Assembly: GCA_022360175.1 (NCBI GenBank)
Contig: JAKSDI010000088.1
Coordinates: forward strand, 26,046 to 90,045
Direction of reading: 5' to 3'
Source of the DNA: Chitinophagales bacterium
Lineage (GTDB): Bacteria > Bacteroidota > Bacteroidia > Chitinophagales > Saprospiraceae
DNA: 64,000 bases
Positions within the stretch are counted from its first letter, which is position 1. Each line of letters opens with the position of its first letter. The position numbers were made by a program, and so were the translations under genes. The notes below the pieces were generated by a model. That model worked only from the letters and a program-made list of their open reading frames with translations, ran no database searches and was not told where the DNA came from. This document shows positions 35,251-44,278 of this stretch, one piece after another.

Positions 35251-35316
35251 GCGGGAACACCCGCTGATAGATAAATTAAAAATCCCAGGTACTGTATCAC
35301 AGGCTTGGGGTTTTTG
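35251..35316 (+). terminator. Two hairpins after glyQS, the second a rho-independent terminator
   Basis: GCGGG/CCCGC with loop AACA at 35251-35264, 5 bp after the stop codon, is followed by AAAAATCCC and GGGGTTTTT (35278-35315), a stem with a run of T directly after it. The second one is the likely terminator of glyQS. Confidence 0.75.
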
Positions 35317-35483
35317 TTTGTAGGATCAGACGTTTTTGATTGGTGAGTGTATTGAATCGAAGAAGGAACTCTCAGCTATCAATATGATTGGCCTAATGCT
35401 TGAAAAGGAAAGGGGGAAACAAGAAAAGCTTTTTCCAAACCATACTGAAGCAGGACTCGTCTTATAAAGAAAATGCCTTTCCC

Positions 35484-36134
35484 ATGTTAAAAACGCTTTA
35501 TCTAATTGCTCTCCTGGTGCTTTCTTTAAATTTATTTGGACAGCATTCAAAGGATTTTTTCTCTATAGGAATTACGCCTACCTATCTGCTAGACCCGATC
35601 ACGCCTTCTATTGGCTTCTCTTTGGAAAAGAAAATAACAAGGGATGTACATCTGGAATTAATGTACGGGTTTGACCCCGACTGGAAATTTTTGAACTGGC
35701 ACCCTGATCCTACCTCAACCCACCACGAATATAAGCTGGCTTTCAAGTATTTATTCAATCAGAAAGAAAATAAGGATTATTACATTTATATAGGCGGCGA
35801 CTTTTTTGGGAACTACAATGAATATGAACGAAAGAGGAATACTTACCAGGAAAATGGCAAGCACTATTCTTTTGACAGAGCAAGGATAATCAGGTCAGTT
35901 TATGGTGTACGGATAGATTATGGTATTAAAACGAAATTTATCAAAAGATTCTGGCTGGAAATATATAATGGAGTAGGTGGGAGACATCGTATTCTCCGGT
36001 ATTTCCCTGAGGGAAAAGCAGTGGATGAATCCCCTCCCTTTGATGAATGGATTGTCCCTTTTGATAGAAATGCTGGTAGAAGATGGACGCTGGCATTTAT
36101 CATTGGACTGAAAATGGAGTATAGAATTTTTTAA
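35484..36134 (+). CDS. Outer-membrane beta-barrel-like protein
   Basis: 216 residues from the ATG that opens a signal peptide (MLKTLYLIALLVLSLNLFGQ); the 28 upstream in-frame residues are basic and not needed. Strands alternate through the protein: FFSIGITPTYLLDPITPSIG, VHLELMYGFDPDWKF, YIYIGGDFFGNYNEYER, RIIRSVYGVRIDYGIK, and the C-terminal strand WTLAFIIGLKMEYRIF ends in Phe, as outer-membrane barrels do. No exact family is claimed. It stands alone between two terminators, and its role is unknown. Confidence 0.8.
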   Translation: MLKTLYLIALLVLSLNLFGQHSKDFFSIGITPTYLLDPITPSIGFSLEKKITRDVHLELMYGFDPDWKFLNWHPDPTSTHHEYKLAFKYLFNQKENKDYYIYIGGDFFGNYNEYERKRNTYQENGKHYSFDRARIIRSVYGVRIDYGIKTKFIKRFWLEIYNGVGGRHRILRYFPEGKAVDESPPFDEWIVPFDRNAGRRWTLAFIIGLKMEYRIF

Positions 36135-36252
36135 TGAGCTATAAAATCAATACGCAAAAGTTAAAGGTAGGGGGAGGATTGGTTTGGAAAAATGGTGAAA
36201 GCCAATTGATCAGGAAAATTATAAAGCAGTGATTCTGGATTCCAGGTAAAAT

Positions 36253-36306
36253 AAAAAATCCCAGACTTTGGAAATTGCCAGTGTCCGGGATTTTTTATTT
36301 GTAGTA
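36253..36306. terminator. Bidirectional terminator
   Basis: AAAAAATCCC (36253-36262) and GGGATTTTTT (36297-36306) pair perfectly and give A-runs and T-runs on both sides, with more weak pairing inside (AGAC with GTCC). It lies between the convergent barrel-like gene and the first ArsR gene and can serve both. Confidence 0.85.
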
Positions 36307-36336
36307 TGAATAATCTACATTGTCATAGTCTGTGTA

Positions 36337-36648
36337 TTAGTTCGACTCCTCAAGGAATGAATTAACAGACCCTACTACATTTGCTAGCTTATCATAATCG
36401 ATGCTATAGTGAATATACTTGCCATCACGTTGTGTGATAACTAAACCAGCTAATCGTAGAATACGTAAATGTTGAGACGTGATTGACTGTTCAAGATTTA
36501 GTGTATTGTAAATCTTGTTTACATTGATCTCATCATTTTTGTCAATAAATTCGAGAATTTTCATTCTCAGAGGATGTGCTACTGCGCGGAGTACCTCAGC
36601 AGAGGCTTCTAAGCGCTCATTGCTGATGCTTACTTTAGTTTTTCTCAT
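36337..36648 (-). CDS. ArsR-family winged-helix regulator, cysteine-free
   Basis: 103 residues, a single winged-helix domain. The recognition helix lies in LEQSITSQHLRILRLAGLV (about 49-67), preceded by VLRAVAHPLRMKILEFID and followed by the wing ITQRDGKYIHYSI. No cysteine occurs, so the metal-binding ELCVCDL site of classic ArsR/SmtB proteins is absent, and a metal or thiol sensor of that kind is unlikely. It resembles the second ArsR gene 285 bp upstream, so it may be a paralog. It has its own terminator. The target is unknown. Confidence 0.9.
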   Translation of the reverse strand: MRKTKVSISNERLEASAEVLRAVAHPLRMKILEFIDKNDEINVNKIYNTLNLEQSITSQHLRILRLAGLVITQRDGKYIHYSIDYDKLANVVGSVNSFLEESN

Positions 36649-36863
36649 AGAAACTGTTGTTTTTGTATAGTATGTTGTGGAGGGTTAACAGGTTGACATC
36701 AACCAGTAACACCCGTTTTCCATCCAAAATTTAAGTATAAATCGTTATTAAATTCAGTTTTCTTATATATGTACGCTGTAGAAACGATTTATATTTTAGC
36801 AAATATGCATTTTTTATTTATTTTTTCCAAAACTATAGATAACCCCTTGGATTTCTTTAACAA

Positions 36864-36907
36864 CAAAAAGTGCTATAGCAGACATTGAACCGCTATAGCA
36901 CTTTTTG
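36864..36907 (-). terminator. Perfect 16-bp terminator hairpin
   Basis: CAAAAAGTGCTATAGC at 36864-36879 is exactly complementary to 36892-36907, with a 12-nt loop. On the minus strand the stem ends in TTTTTG, so it ends transcription of the upstream ArsR gene. On the plus strand it is equally good, so it is bidirectional. Confidence 0.85.
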
Positions 36908-36933
36908 CAATATTCTGTAAATGTTCGTTTTCC

Positions 36934-37272
36934 TTACACAGCTAATTCATCGATCAGTCTGGATATTTGTGCCAAACGATCACGATCTAAAGAATAGTTG
37001 ATGAATTTACCTTGTCTTTCTGTAGTCACCACACCGGCACGGCGCAGTATAGCCAGATGCTGAGAAGCGACAGATTGTTCCAATCGCAATTTGATGTATA
37101 TATCCGTTACAGTCATATTATCGGATTCCTCCAAAAGATCGATAATACGCTGACGAAGTTTGTGGTTGATAGCACGTAACACCAATACCGCTTTACGCAA
37201 ATCGGCATAATCTAGTTCAATGTTTCCTTCTCCTTTTTTTAGGGTAACAGATTCGTTTTTTTGTTTTCTCAT
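36934..37272 (-). CDS. ArsR-family winged-helix regulator, cysteine-free paralog
   Basis: 112 residues, similar along its length to the ArsR protein downstream: ALVLRA-type helix AVLVLRAINHKLRQRIIDLL, the recognition segment LEQSVASQHLAILRRAGVVT (about 69-88), and wing TERQGKFINYSLD. It carries an extra N-terminal basic/acidic patch (KKGEGNIELDYADLR). There is no Cys at all. The shared phrases LEQS(V/I)xSQHLxILRxAG(V/L)V show common origin. The two genes are separated by a terminator, so they are probably expressed independently. Confidence 0.9.
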   Translation of the reverse strand: MRKQKNESVTLKKGEGNIELDYADLRKAVLVLRAINHKLRQRIIDLLEESDNMTVTDIYIKLRLEQSVASQHLAILRRAGVVTTERQGKFINYSLDRDRLAQISRLIDELAV

Positions 37273-37622
37273 ATCTACGTTTTTTCACATTAGGTAGTGA
37301 TTGAAAAACAAAATTGACTTTCTGAATGAACGAAATTAGGATGTGCAATTCACTGCATTAAGTGGTTTGTTACTTTACCCCGCATCCACGTCGATTTCAT
37401 TTTTCAAATTAAGATTTTTTCTCATAACTTAATCCAAATACCGTGCCAATTTTGGGTGAGTATGAGAAAACGTAAACCCTGTATTTCAGGATTTACAGAA
37501 CAAAAATATAAAAATATTTACATAAATGAAATGTGTTTGTGATAAGGAACCCTCTATTTTTGAGGGATATTCAAATATTAAACATCTTTTATATCAAAAA
37601 AGCAGGCATATTCTGATGATCT
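37273..37622. other. Intergenic stretch upstream of the second ArsR gene
   Basis: 350 bp of AT-rich DNA without a supported gene. A short hairpin CCCTC/GAGGG (37550-37566) lies downstream of tsaB and may be its weak terminator. No clear promoter for the ArsR gene or operator palindrome was seen. Confidence 0.35.
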
Positions 37623-38309
37623 TTATAACAGGCGTTTTTTTGATTTTGTAATGTTAGGAGGCTTGAGATAAATCGGACTGAAGTAAGCGATATCTTCAAA
37701 GTCTTCTTTTGCGTATTGGATGAGAGCAAATGGAAGTAAGTGAGCAGCAGAACAAGTAACATCTGTATAAATAATATGCTCTTTCGGTAATACTTTTTTA
37801 CACTTTTCTGCACCATCTCCACATAGCACGATCTGGTGGCCCTTTGATAATTGTTCAGAGAAAGTATTTTCGTCTACAATGATAGAAGAGCGTTCGGCTA
37901 TACATTCATTTGTAGCATCGTAACCAGCAGTATATACTTCCATACGCCGGGCATCAATCATTGGATAGTATAATGCTTCTTCTCGGGTAGATTTAAGCGC
38001 GGCCAATGCCAAAGCTTGTAAGGTATCTACTACTATTAGCGGTTTGTCAAGGCTATAGCAGATTCCTTTGGCTGTTGCAGCGCCTACTCTTAGTGAAGTA
38101 TAAGAGCCTGGGCCACTACTGAGTACAACTCCATCCAACTCATTGAGCGAAAACGGAGCAGATTCCATTACAGACTGAATGAGTAAGGTAATTCGAGATG
38201 CGTGTTGGTATGCTTCCTCTGTTTGGCGCAAAGCCAGCAACTGATTACCCTGGCTTACCCCAATCGAACAAATGCCTGTTGATGTTTCTATCAATAATAA
38301 ATTTGCCAT
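37623..38309 (-). CDS. tsaB: tRNA threonylcarbamoyladenosine biosynthesis protein TsaB
   Basis: 228 residues, the usual length. TsaB dimerises with TsaD to make the universal t6A modification at tRNA position 37. The ASKHA fold is seen in LLLIETSTGICSIGVSQG at the N-terminus and VVLSSGPGSYTSLRVGAAT, KGICYSLDKPLIVVDTLQAL in the middle. A second-domain block is ALYYPMIDARRMEVYTAGYD. The protein lacks the metal site of TsaD, as TsaB proteins do. The gene is isolated on the reverse strand, next to a MITE-like repeat on its upstream side. Confidence 0.93.
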   Translation of the reverse strand: MANLLLIETSTGICSIGVSQGNQLLALRQTEEAYQHASRITLLIQSVMESAPFSLNELDGVVLSSGPGSYTSLRVGAATAKGICYSLDKPLIVVDTLQALALAALKSTREEALYYPMIDARRMEVYTAGYDATNECIAERSSIIVDENTFSEQLSKGHQIVLCGDGAEKCKKVLPKEHIIYTDVTCSAAHLLPFALIQYAKEDFEDIAYFSPIYLKPPNITKSKKRLL

Positions 38310-38499
38310 TCTTCTTAGTGCTAATCAAAAAACTCAGGTTATAAATTTGTTTTTTGATCATTTCTTGCTTGAATTATGGCTGCGAAGATAGCCCTAATCG
38401 GGTGAAAAGATAAAGCGGCGAACGAATAATTAGGTTTATATGTTTCCGCATTTGGTTGAGAGTGTTAATTTTGAAGCTTCTTAGAGGCTGTTTGAATTA

Positions 38500-38726
38500 A
38501 GAGCATGTTTGGGAATTTGTTCTTTGAGACGATTTTGCCACTAATTGACTTAAATGAGACATGAACGAGCAAACTCGTAGAGTAAAAGTCTTGAAGACTT
38601 TTGAGCGAGTGAACCGCTAGCGGATGGGCTGCTTATTTTAGCCTAAGCTAAATGAGTGTTCTTCCAACAAAATATAAGCCGATTAGTGACGAAATAAGTC
38701 CGATTAATAAATCTCAAACATGCTCT
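38500..38726. repeat. MITE-like palindromic element, family 1 copy 1 (227 bp)
   Basis: It begins AGAGCATGTTTGGG and ends CTCAAACATGCTCT, with terminal inverted repeats of 12 bp (AGAGCATGTTTG) that continue as an imperfect palindrome for about 55 bp. A second copy lies at 56441-56605. This copy carries an extra segment of about 60 bp near the centre with three small palindromes (CGAGCAAACTCG, AAAAGTCTTGAAGACTTTT, CCGCTAGCGG). There is no coding capacity. Confidence 0.85.
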
Positions 38727-38787
38727 AATCCTTCGATTTTGTTATGCCTCTTAAGGCTTTGTGCCTACTAAAATTACAACTAAGATG

Positions 38788-39861
38788 TTAGATAAACTGG
38801 AAGCGATTAAGGAAAGATACATATATCTGGAAGAGCAAATGGCAGACCCTTCTGTGATAAGTGATATGTCGCGCTATAAAAAAATAAGCAAGGAGTATAA
38901 AGATCTTAAGCCTATAGTAGCGGCTTATGAGGAATACAGCGAAATCATCGGGAATATTGAAACCAGCCGGGAAATGTTGAGTGAAAGTGATCCTGATATG
39001 CAGGAAATGGCTCAAATGGAGCTAGATGAACTGCTCCCTCGACAAGAAGAAATGGAGGAGCAGATCAAAATGCTGCTTATCCCTAAAGACCCGGAAGATT
39101 CCAAGGATGTTCTTTTTGAAATTCGCTCAGGTACTGGTGGTGATGAAGCAAGCCTTTTTGCTGGCGATTTATACCGCATGTATACCCGATATTTTGAAAG
39201 CCAGGGCTGGAAGGTTGAAACGGTTGATGTTAATGAAGGAACAGTAGGGGGCTACAATAAACTCGTATTGGAGATTTCTGGTGAAGATGTTTATGGTAAG
39301 CTGAAATTTGAATCCGGTGCCCACCGTGTACAGCGTGTACCAAAAACAGAGTCTCAGGGTAGGGTCCATACTTCAGCTGCTACAGTGGTAGTAATGCCTA
39401 AACTTGAGATGGAAGATGTGGATATCAATAAAGTTGATCTCAAAATTGACACCTTCCGGGCAAGTGGAGCTGGTGGGCAGCACGTTAACAAAACAGAATC
39501 GGCTGTTCGTATTACGCATATACCTACAGGCATTGTTTCAGAAAGCCAGGATGGCCGTTCTCAGATTAAGAATAGAGAAATTGCCCTGCAAAGGCTTTAT
39601 GTGAAAATAATGGAAGTACAACGTGCTCAATATGAATCTGAGCAGGCAGCCAAAAGGCGTTCTCTGGTAGGGACAGGTGACCGCTCCGGAAAAATACGTA
39701 CCTACAACTACCCTCAAAACCGGGTAACAGACCACCGCCTCGAAGGAGATATCAAAAACTTTAACCTCCAACAAGTAGTGGAAGGGGAACTGGAGCCGAT
39801 CCTCGAAACTCTACAGATGGTAGAAAATGCTGAAAAAATGAAGGCTGGAACGGAAAACTAG
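38788..39861 (+). CDS. prfA: Peptide chain release factor 1
   Basis: 357 residues from the ATG that gives MLDKLEAIKERYIYLEEQMA, the standard RF1 N-terminus; a GTG 27 bp upstream would add nine residues without benefit. RF1 reads UAA and UAG and releases the finished peptide. The GGQ loop is in FRASGAGGQHVNKTESAVRI (residues near 225-245), and KFESGAHRVQRVPKTESQGR and VHTSAATVVV are the RF1 blocks before it. The Gln of GGQ is the one normally methylated by PrmC. It is isolated from other translation genes here. Confidence 0.96.
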   Translation, partial: LDKLEAIKERYIYLEEQMADPSVISDMSRYKKISKEYKDLKPIVAAYEEYSEIIGNIETSREMLSESDPDMQEMAQMELDELLPRQEEMEEQIKMLLIPKDPEDSKDVLFEIRSGTGGDEASLFAGDLYRMYTRYFESQGWKVETVDVNEGTVGGYNKLVLEISGEDVYGKLKFESGAHRVQRVPKTESQGRVHTSAATVVVMPKLEMEDVDINKVDLKIDTFRASGAGGQHVNKTESAVRITHIPTGIVSESQDGRSQIKNREIALQRLYVKIMEVQRAQYESEQAAKRRSLVGTGDRSGKIRTYNYPQNRVTDHRLEGDIKNFNLQQVVEGELEPILETLQMVENAEKMKAGTEN

Positions 39862-40010
39862 AAGGCCAGTCTTATTTGAAGATTTTGGACATGTTGATAT
39901 GTAAATAAGCGTAAGGCAAGGGCTTACCCAAAAGTTAATTTTGATTTAATACCCAGATTGTTACTATTTAGTTTTACGGCTACATATCTTTCAAATCCAA
40001 AACCTTGTTT

Positions 40011-43000
40011 ATGACGTACAAGTACTCATTTACTTTCTCTATGTGTATGTTGCTCACGCTATTTTCGTGGGGGCAACAGGAATTTTCACAGGGCTTTGAA
40101 GGCGCTGTTCAAGACAACTGGAACTTTACGCCTGTCCCTGCTGCTTACGATCTTAATGATAATACCTGGGGAGTAGCCTCTATAACCTCGGAAATTGTAC
40201 CTGCAACAGGAGGTAACTTCTGGTATATGCATAACTTGGACAATTCCAATGGCGGTATTGATGGTTTCCATACACTTGATTTTGATGAAGTAGATGTATC
40301 CGGATATCCTCACAATATCCTGGTCTTTAAATACTATACCGTAGCTTATGAGCAGGATGACTCTATAGGGTATATTCTGGAATTTGATACGGATACTGGT
40401 TTTGACATGGCCAACTATGTTGACCTGAATCGAAATACAGAAGCCTGGACTACCGTCTTTGTAAATATCCCCTCTGGTACGTCTACTGTCCGCTTGCGTT
40501 TGATGACAAAGCAAAATAGTGATTTAGCTTACGCTGGTTTTGATGATATTGTTCTATCTAGCTCGGATTTTGACTTTTTTGCTCCATCTGTTTTAAGTGC
40601 AGAATTGATGGATGCTTCTACCATTCGTGTATACTATAATGAATCGATGAACGAGGCAAGTGTGGAGAACCCTAATAACTATACAATTGGAGCAATAATA
40701 GACAATATTACTTATACAGAGCCTGGAGACAATACTTATTATGTAGATATAGCATTTGCATCTCCTTTCACTAATGGTACGTTTTACAGCCTGGTAGTTG
40801 GCCAGGTAGCAGATGTCGCGGGCAATGTATACATAGGCGGCCATACTTATGATTTTGTTTACAATGATGGGCAACCACAACTTGTCATTACTGAAATCAT
40901 GTACAACAATCCTGGTAGTGATGATTATGAGTTTGTTGAGATATACAATGCAGATGAAGCAACGGTAGCTTTAGCTGGTTTAACATTTAACGGCCCGGAT
41001 GTTTTTGCGCTTCCAGCTATTGATCTTGCACCTGGCGAGTTTTTATTACTTGCTGCGGATGAAACGGCTGCCGAAACATTTTATGGCATGGATTTCTATG
41101 GTTGGGGAGGTACTTCTCTTCCAAATAATACCAGCTCTTTATCTATCACGAATGTGTTTGACTATGTGATTGATGAAGTTACTTATGATGATGATACGCC
41201 CTGGCCTTTGGAAGCAAATGGAGGTGGCCCTTCTTTAGAATTGATCGCACCAGAACTGGATAATAGCCTTGCTGCTAACTGGAGAGCCAACTCAAATCAA
41301 TTTGAAGAAACAGAAATATTTGCCAACCCAGGTAGCCTTAGCGAAGTAGCTCCTCCTCTTATTTCTTTTGTGGAAAAAAATGTTCAATTGAATGAAGCCA
41401 GTGGTATCTATAATATTAGTCTGAGTATTAATAATCCGAGTGATATGGAAGTTAGTGCCATAATTACTGTTGTTAGCGCTTCTACTGCTGTTAATGGTGT
41501 AGATTATACGCTTGCTTCGACAAGCATTGATTTTGCTGCTAATGATACTAGCGACCAATCGATTGAGCTCAATATTTTAGATAATGATGTACTTGGCGGT
41601 AGGTATTTAATCCTGGAGATCGATCAGGAACAAAGTACGGTTGGTGTGGGTGAAAATGCTCGTTTCATCCTTTTGATTCAGGATAATGATGATTTGGCTC
41701 CTGCTGCTGCTATTGATCCGTATGTTCAATTAAACCACCTTAGTAGTTTTGACCTTGGCGGAGATAAGATAGCAGAGATTATTGCTCATGATGGTGCTAG
41801 CCATCGTCTTTTTTCTAGCAGTGCTGAGCTTAATACTCTAGAAATAGTCAGCTATGCTGATCCTGCCAATCTTAGCCTGGTAAACACTATCGATCTGTCT
41901 TCTTATGGTGGAGGTGTCAACTCTGTAGCTGTTCAAAATGGGATAGTGGCTGTAGCTGTTGAAGGTAATAATGTTGATGATAATGGGGTAGTCGCTTTCT
42001 TCGATACAGATGGTACCTTCCTTAATTCTGTACCGACAGGAGTACTACCTGATATGGTAGTTTTCACTCCTGATGGTTCTAAATTGCTTACCGCAAATGA
42101 AGGAGAACCTGATGATGACTACATCGTTGATCCAGAAGGTAGCATTACTATCATAGATATCAGTGATGGCATTGCAGCTGCTACCGCAAATACGATTGGA
42201 TTTCAGAATTTCAATAATCAACAGGCTGAATTGGAAGCGCAAGGTATCAGAATCTTTGGTCCGGGAGCAACAGTAGCCCAAGACCTGGAGCCAGAAAGCA
42301 TTGCTATTTCTGATGATGGTACTTTTGCTTATGTTACTTGCCAGGAAAATAATGCAGTCGCTGTAATAGATATCAATCAAGAAGCTGTAAATAATCTGGT
42401 GCCACTAGGTTTTAAAGATTGGACAGCAAATGGTGTTACAATGGATGCTTCTAATAGTTCGGGTGACATCTTTTTTGCAAACTGGCCAGTAAGAGGTATC
42501 TATCAGCCTGATGCTATCAGTTATTTCAATGCTGATGGAGTTGGTTATCTAATCACTGCCAATGAAGGAGATGCTCGTGACTACGATGGTTATAGAGAAG
42601 AATACAGCGTACAAGATGATGAGATTATTTTAGATGAAACTGCTTTTCCTAATGCAGCATATCTAAAAGAAGAAGCCTTATTGGGTTCTCTGAAGGTAAC
42701 GAATGCAAATGGTGATACGGATGGAGATGGTGACCTTGATGAGATATATGTTTATGGTGGCCGTTCTTTCTCTATCTGGAATGCAACTACAGGTGAGTTG
42801 GTATATGATAGTGGCAATGATTTAGAACAAATCACCGCTGCTGATCCTGTATTTGGAGCACTTTTCAACTCAGATAATGAGGAAAATGATTTCAAAAACC
42901 GTTCTGGTGATAAGGGGCCAGAACCAGAAACTGTGATTACTGCTGAAATAGATGGTAGCCAGTTTGCATTTATTAGCCTGGAGCGAATCGGTGGAGTAAT

Positions 43001-44114
43001 GGTTTATAATGTGACGGACCCAACCGCACCTCAATACGTTCAGTATATCAACACCCGTACCGTAGATGCATTAGGAGGCGATTTAAGTCCTGAAGGGCTT
43101 AATTTCATTCCGGCAGAAGATAGTCCAAATGGAAAGCCTATGCTAAGCGTAGCTTATGAGGTGAGCGGTTCTATTGCATTGTTCGAATTGGAACTCAACT
43201 GTCCAATTATTTCTATTCCTGCTAACCTGGCCTTATGTGAAAGTGATGCTATTATATTGGAAGTATCAGGACAATATGCTGATATAGAATGGTCTACTGG
43301 TGATTCTACTACTACTATTACCGTGACAGATGCAGGTACATACACTGTCGTAGCTACTACTGCTGCGGGCTGTACAGCATCTGATACTTCAGAAGTAACA
43401 ATTCTGCCTCTACCAGTTATTGAACTAGGTGAAAATGTTGTTGCCTGTGAGGGGGAAACGGTTAGCCTTGAAGCAGAAGATGGTTTTGAATTGTATGAAT
43501 GGAGTAATGGGGAAGAGATCAGTACAATAGAAGTTAGTGATCCTGCTACTTACTCTATTACTGTAGTAGATAGCAATGGTTGTGAAGCATTTGATGAGGT
43601 AGGCGTGAGCTTCAATCCTCTACCTGAAATTAACTTCCCGCTTGATACGATGTTGTGTGTGGAAAATCCATTTATATTTGATCCAGGTATGGGTAATAGC
43701 TTCATCATCAATGGTGAGGTAGTGGAAAGTTTCTCAACAGAGGGATTGGAAGTAGGTTCGTATGATTTGCCAGTTACGGTCATCAATGATTTTGATTGTA
43801 CTATAGAAGTCAACCTGGCATTTACGATAGATGTTTGTGCTGGTGTTAATGATCAAACATTATCAGCTATTGTTGACCTTTATCCAAACCCAACATCAGG
43901 TATAAGTACTATCCGAATTAGCGAATTGGAAATTTCAGCCTTCACATTGGATATGATCAATGCTACCGGAGAGGTACTGGAACGTTATCAAGTAGATCAA
44001 GCGATGTCAGAGTTTCAGCAGGAGCTTAAGTTAACTGATAAGCCTGCTGGCTTATATTTCATTAGAATATATAGTCAGGAAGGCACTTTAGTACGTCGAT
44101 TGATCGTTGAATAA
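40011..44114 (+). CDS. Multidomain T9SS-exported protein with choice-of-anchor I propeller
   Basis: 1367 residues from the ATG that opens a signal peptide (YSFTFSMCMLLTLFSWGQ). Domains in order, with rough positions: 23-190 a jelly-roll-like domain; 190-290 an Ig-like segment (APSVLSAELMDASTIRVYYN); 290-430 a lamin-tail domain (LVITEIMYNNPGSDDYEFVE); 450-560 Calx-beta (SFVEKNVQLNEASGIYNISL); 570-1070 a choice-of-anchor I beta-propeller (VVFTPDGSKLLTANEGEPDD, FAYVTCQENNAVAVIDINQ); 1070-1230 two gliding-type Ig-like repeats (DTSTTTITVT-like, CTASDTSEVTILPLPVIEL); 1290-1367 a type-A sorting domain (VDLYPNPTSGISTIRISELE). The propeller family contains phosphatase-like and unknown activities. No catalytic residues can be assigned. 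It is cell-surface or secreted and monocistronic, ending in a strong terminator. Confidence 0.9.
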   Translation: MTYKYSFTFSMCMLLTLFSWGQQEFSQGFEGAVQDNWNFTPVPAAYDLNDNTWGVASITSEIVPATGGNFWYMHNLDNSNGGIDGFHTLDFDEVDVSGYPHNILVFKYYTVAYEQDDSIGYILEFDTDTGFDMANYVDLNRNTEAWTTVFVNIPSGTSTVRLRLMTKQNSDLAYAGFDDIVLSSSDFDFFAPSVLSAELMDASTIRVYYNESMNEASVENPNNYTIGAIIDNITYTEPGDNTYYVDIAFASPFTNGTFYSLVVGQVADVAGNVYIGGHTYDFVYNDGQPQLVITEIMYNNPGSDDYEFVEIYNADEATVALAGLTFNGPDVFALPAIDLAPGEFLLLAADETAAETFYGMDFYGWGGTSLPNNTSSLSITNVFDYVIDEVTYDDDTPWPLEANGGGPSLELIAPELDNSLAANWRANSNQFEETEIFANPGSLSEVAPPLISFVEKNVQLNEASGIYNISLSINNPSDMEVSAIITVVSASTAVNGVDYTLASTSIDFAANDTSDQSIELNILDNDVLGGRYLILEIDQEQSTVGVGENARFILLIQDNDDLAPAAAIDPYVQLNHLSSFDLGGDKIAEIIAHDGASHRLFSSSAELNTLEIVSYADPANLSLVNTIDLSSYGGGVNSVAVQNGIVAVAVEGNNVDDNGVVAFFDTDGTFLNSVPTGVLPDMVVFTPDGSKLLTANEGEPDDDYIVDPEGSITIIDISDGIAAATANTIGFQNFNNQQAELEAQGIRIFGPGATVAQDLEPESIAISDDGTFAYVTCQENNAVAVIDINQEAVNNLVPLGFKDWTANGVTMDASNSSGDIFFANWPVRGIYQPDAISYFNADGVGYLITANEGDARDYDGYREEYSVQDDEIILDETAFPNAAYLKEEALLGSLKVTNANGDTDGDGDLDEIYVYGGRSFSIWNATTGELVYDSGNDLEQITAADPVFGALFNSDNEENDFKNRSGDKGPEPETVITAEIDGSQFAFISLERIGGVMVYNVTDPTAPQYVQYINTRTVDALGGDLSPEGLNFIPAEDSPNGKPMLSVAYEVSGSIALFELELNCPIISIPANLALCESDAIILEVSGQYADIEWSTGDSTTTITVTDAGTYTVVATTAAGCTASDTSEVTILPLPVIELGENVVACEGETVSLEAEDGFELYEWSNGEEISTIEVSDPATYSITVVDSNGCEAFDEVGVSFNPLPEINFPLDTMLCVENPFIFDPGMGNSFIINGEVVESFSTEGLEVGSYDLPVTVINDFDCTIEVNLAFTIDVCAGVNDQTLSAIVDLYPNPTSGISTIRISELEISAFTLDMINATGEVLERYQVDQAMSEFQQELKLTDKPAGLYFIRIYSQEGTLVRRLIVE

Positions 44115-44191
44115 TAGGAGTCAAAGGCTAATAAGAACAAATTAGTTTTTGATTAGTACTATAAAGTATTAAACTTCTTTATTGTCAAGTG

Positions 44192-44221
44192 AGCCATCCT
44201 CTCCGAGAGGGTGGCTTTTTT
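44192..44221 (+). terminator. Rho-independent terminator
   Basis: AGCCATCCTCT and AGAGGGTGGCT (one G-T wobble) with a CCG loop form an 11-bp stem directly followed by six T. It lies 78 bp after the T9SS gene and stops readthrough into the AsmA gene. Confidence 0.9.
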
Positions 44222-44278
44222 AATACAGGGCAATGCTAAAAAGACTATCTTAGCATTTGTCAAAACGAACCATAGCCG

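Noticed and set aside
36330..36356. tRNA T-arm-like string AGTTCGACTC
   Set aside because: It lies at the 3' end of an ArsR coding frame and no cloverleaf can be built around it.
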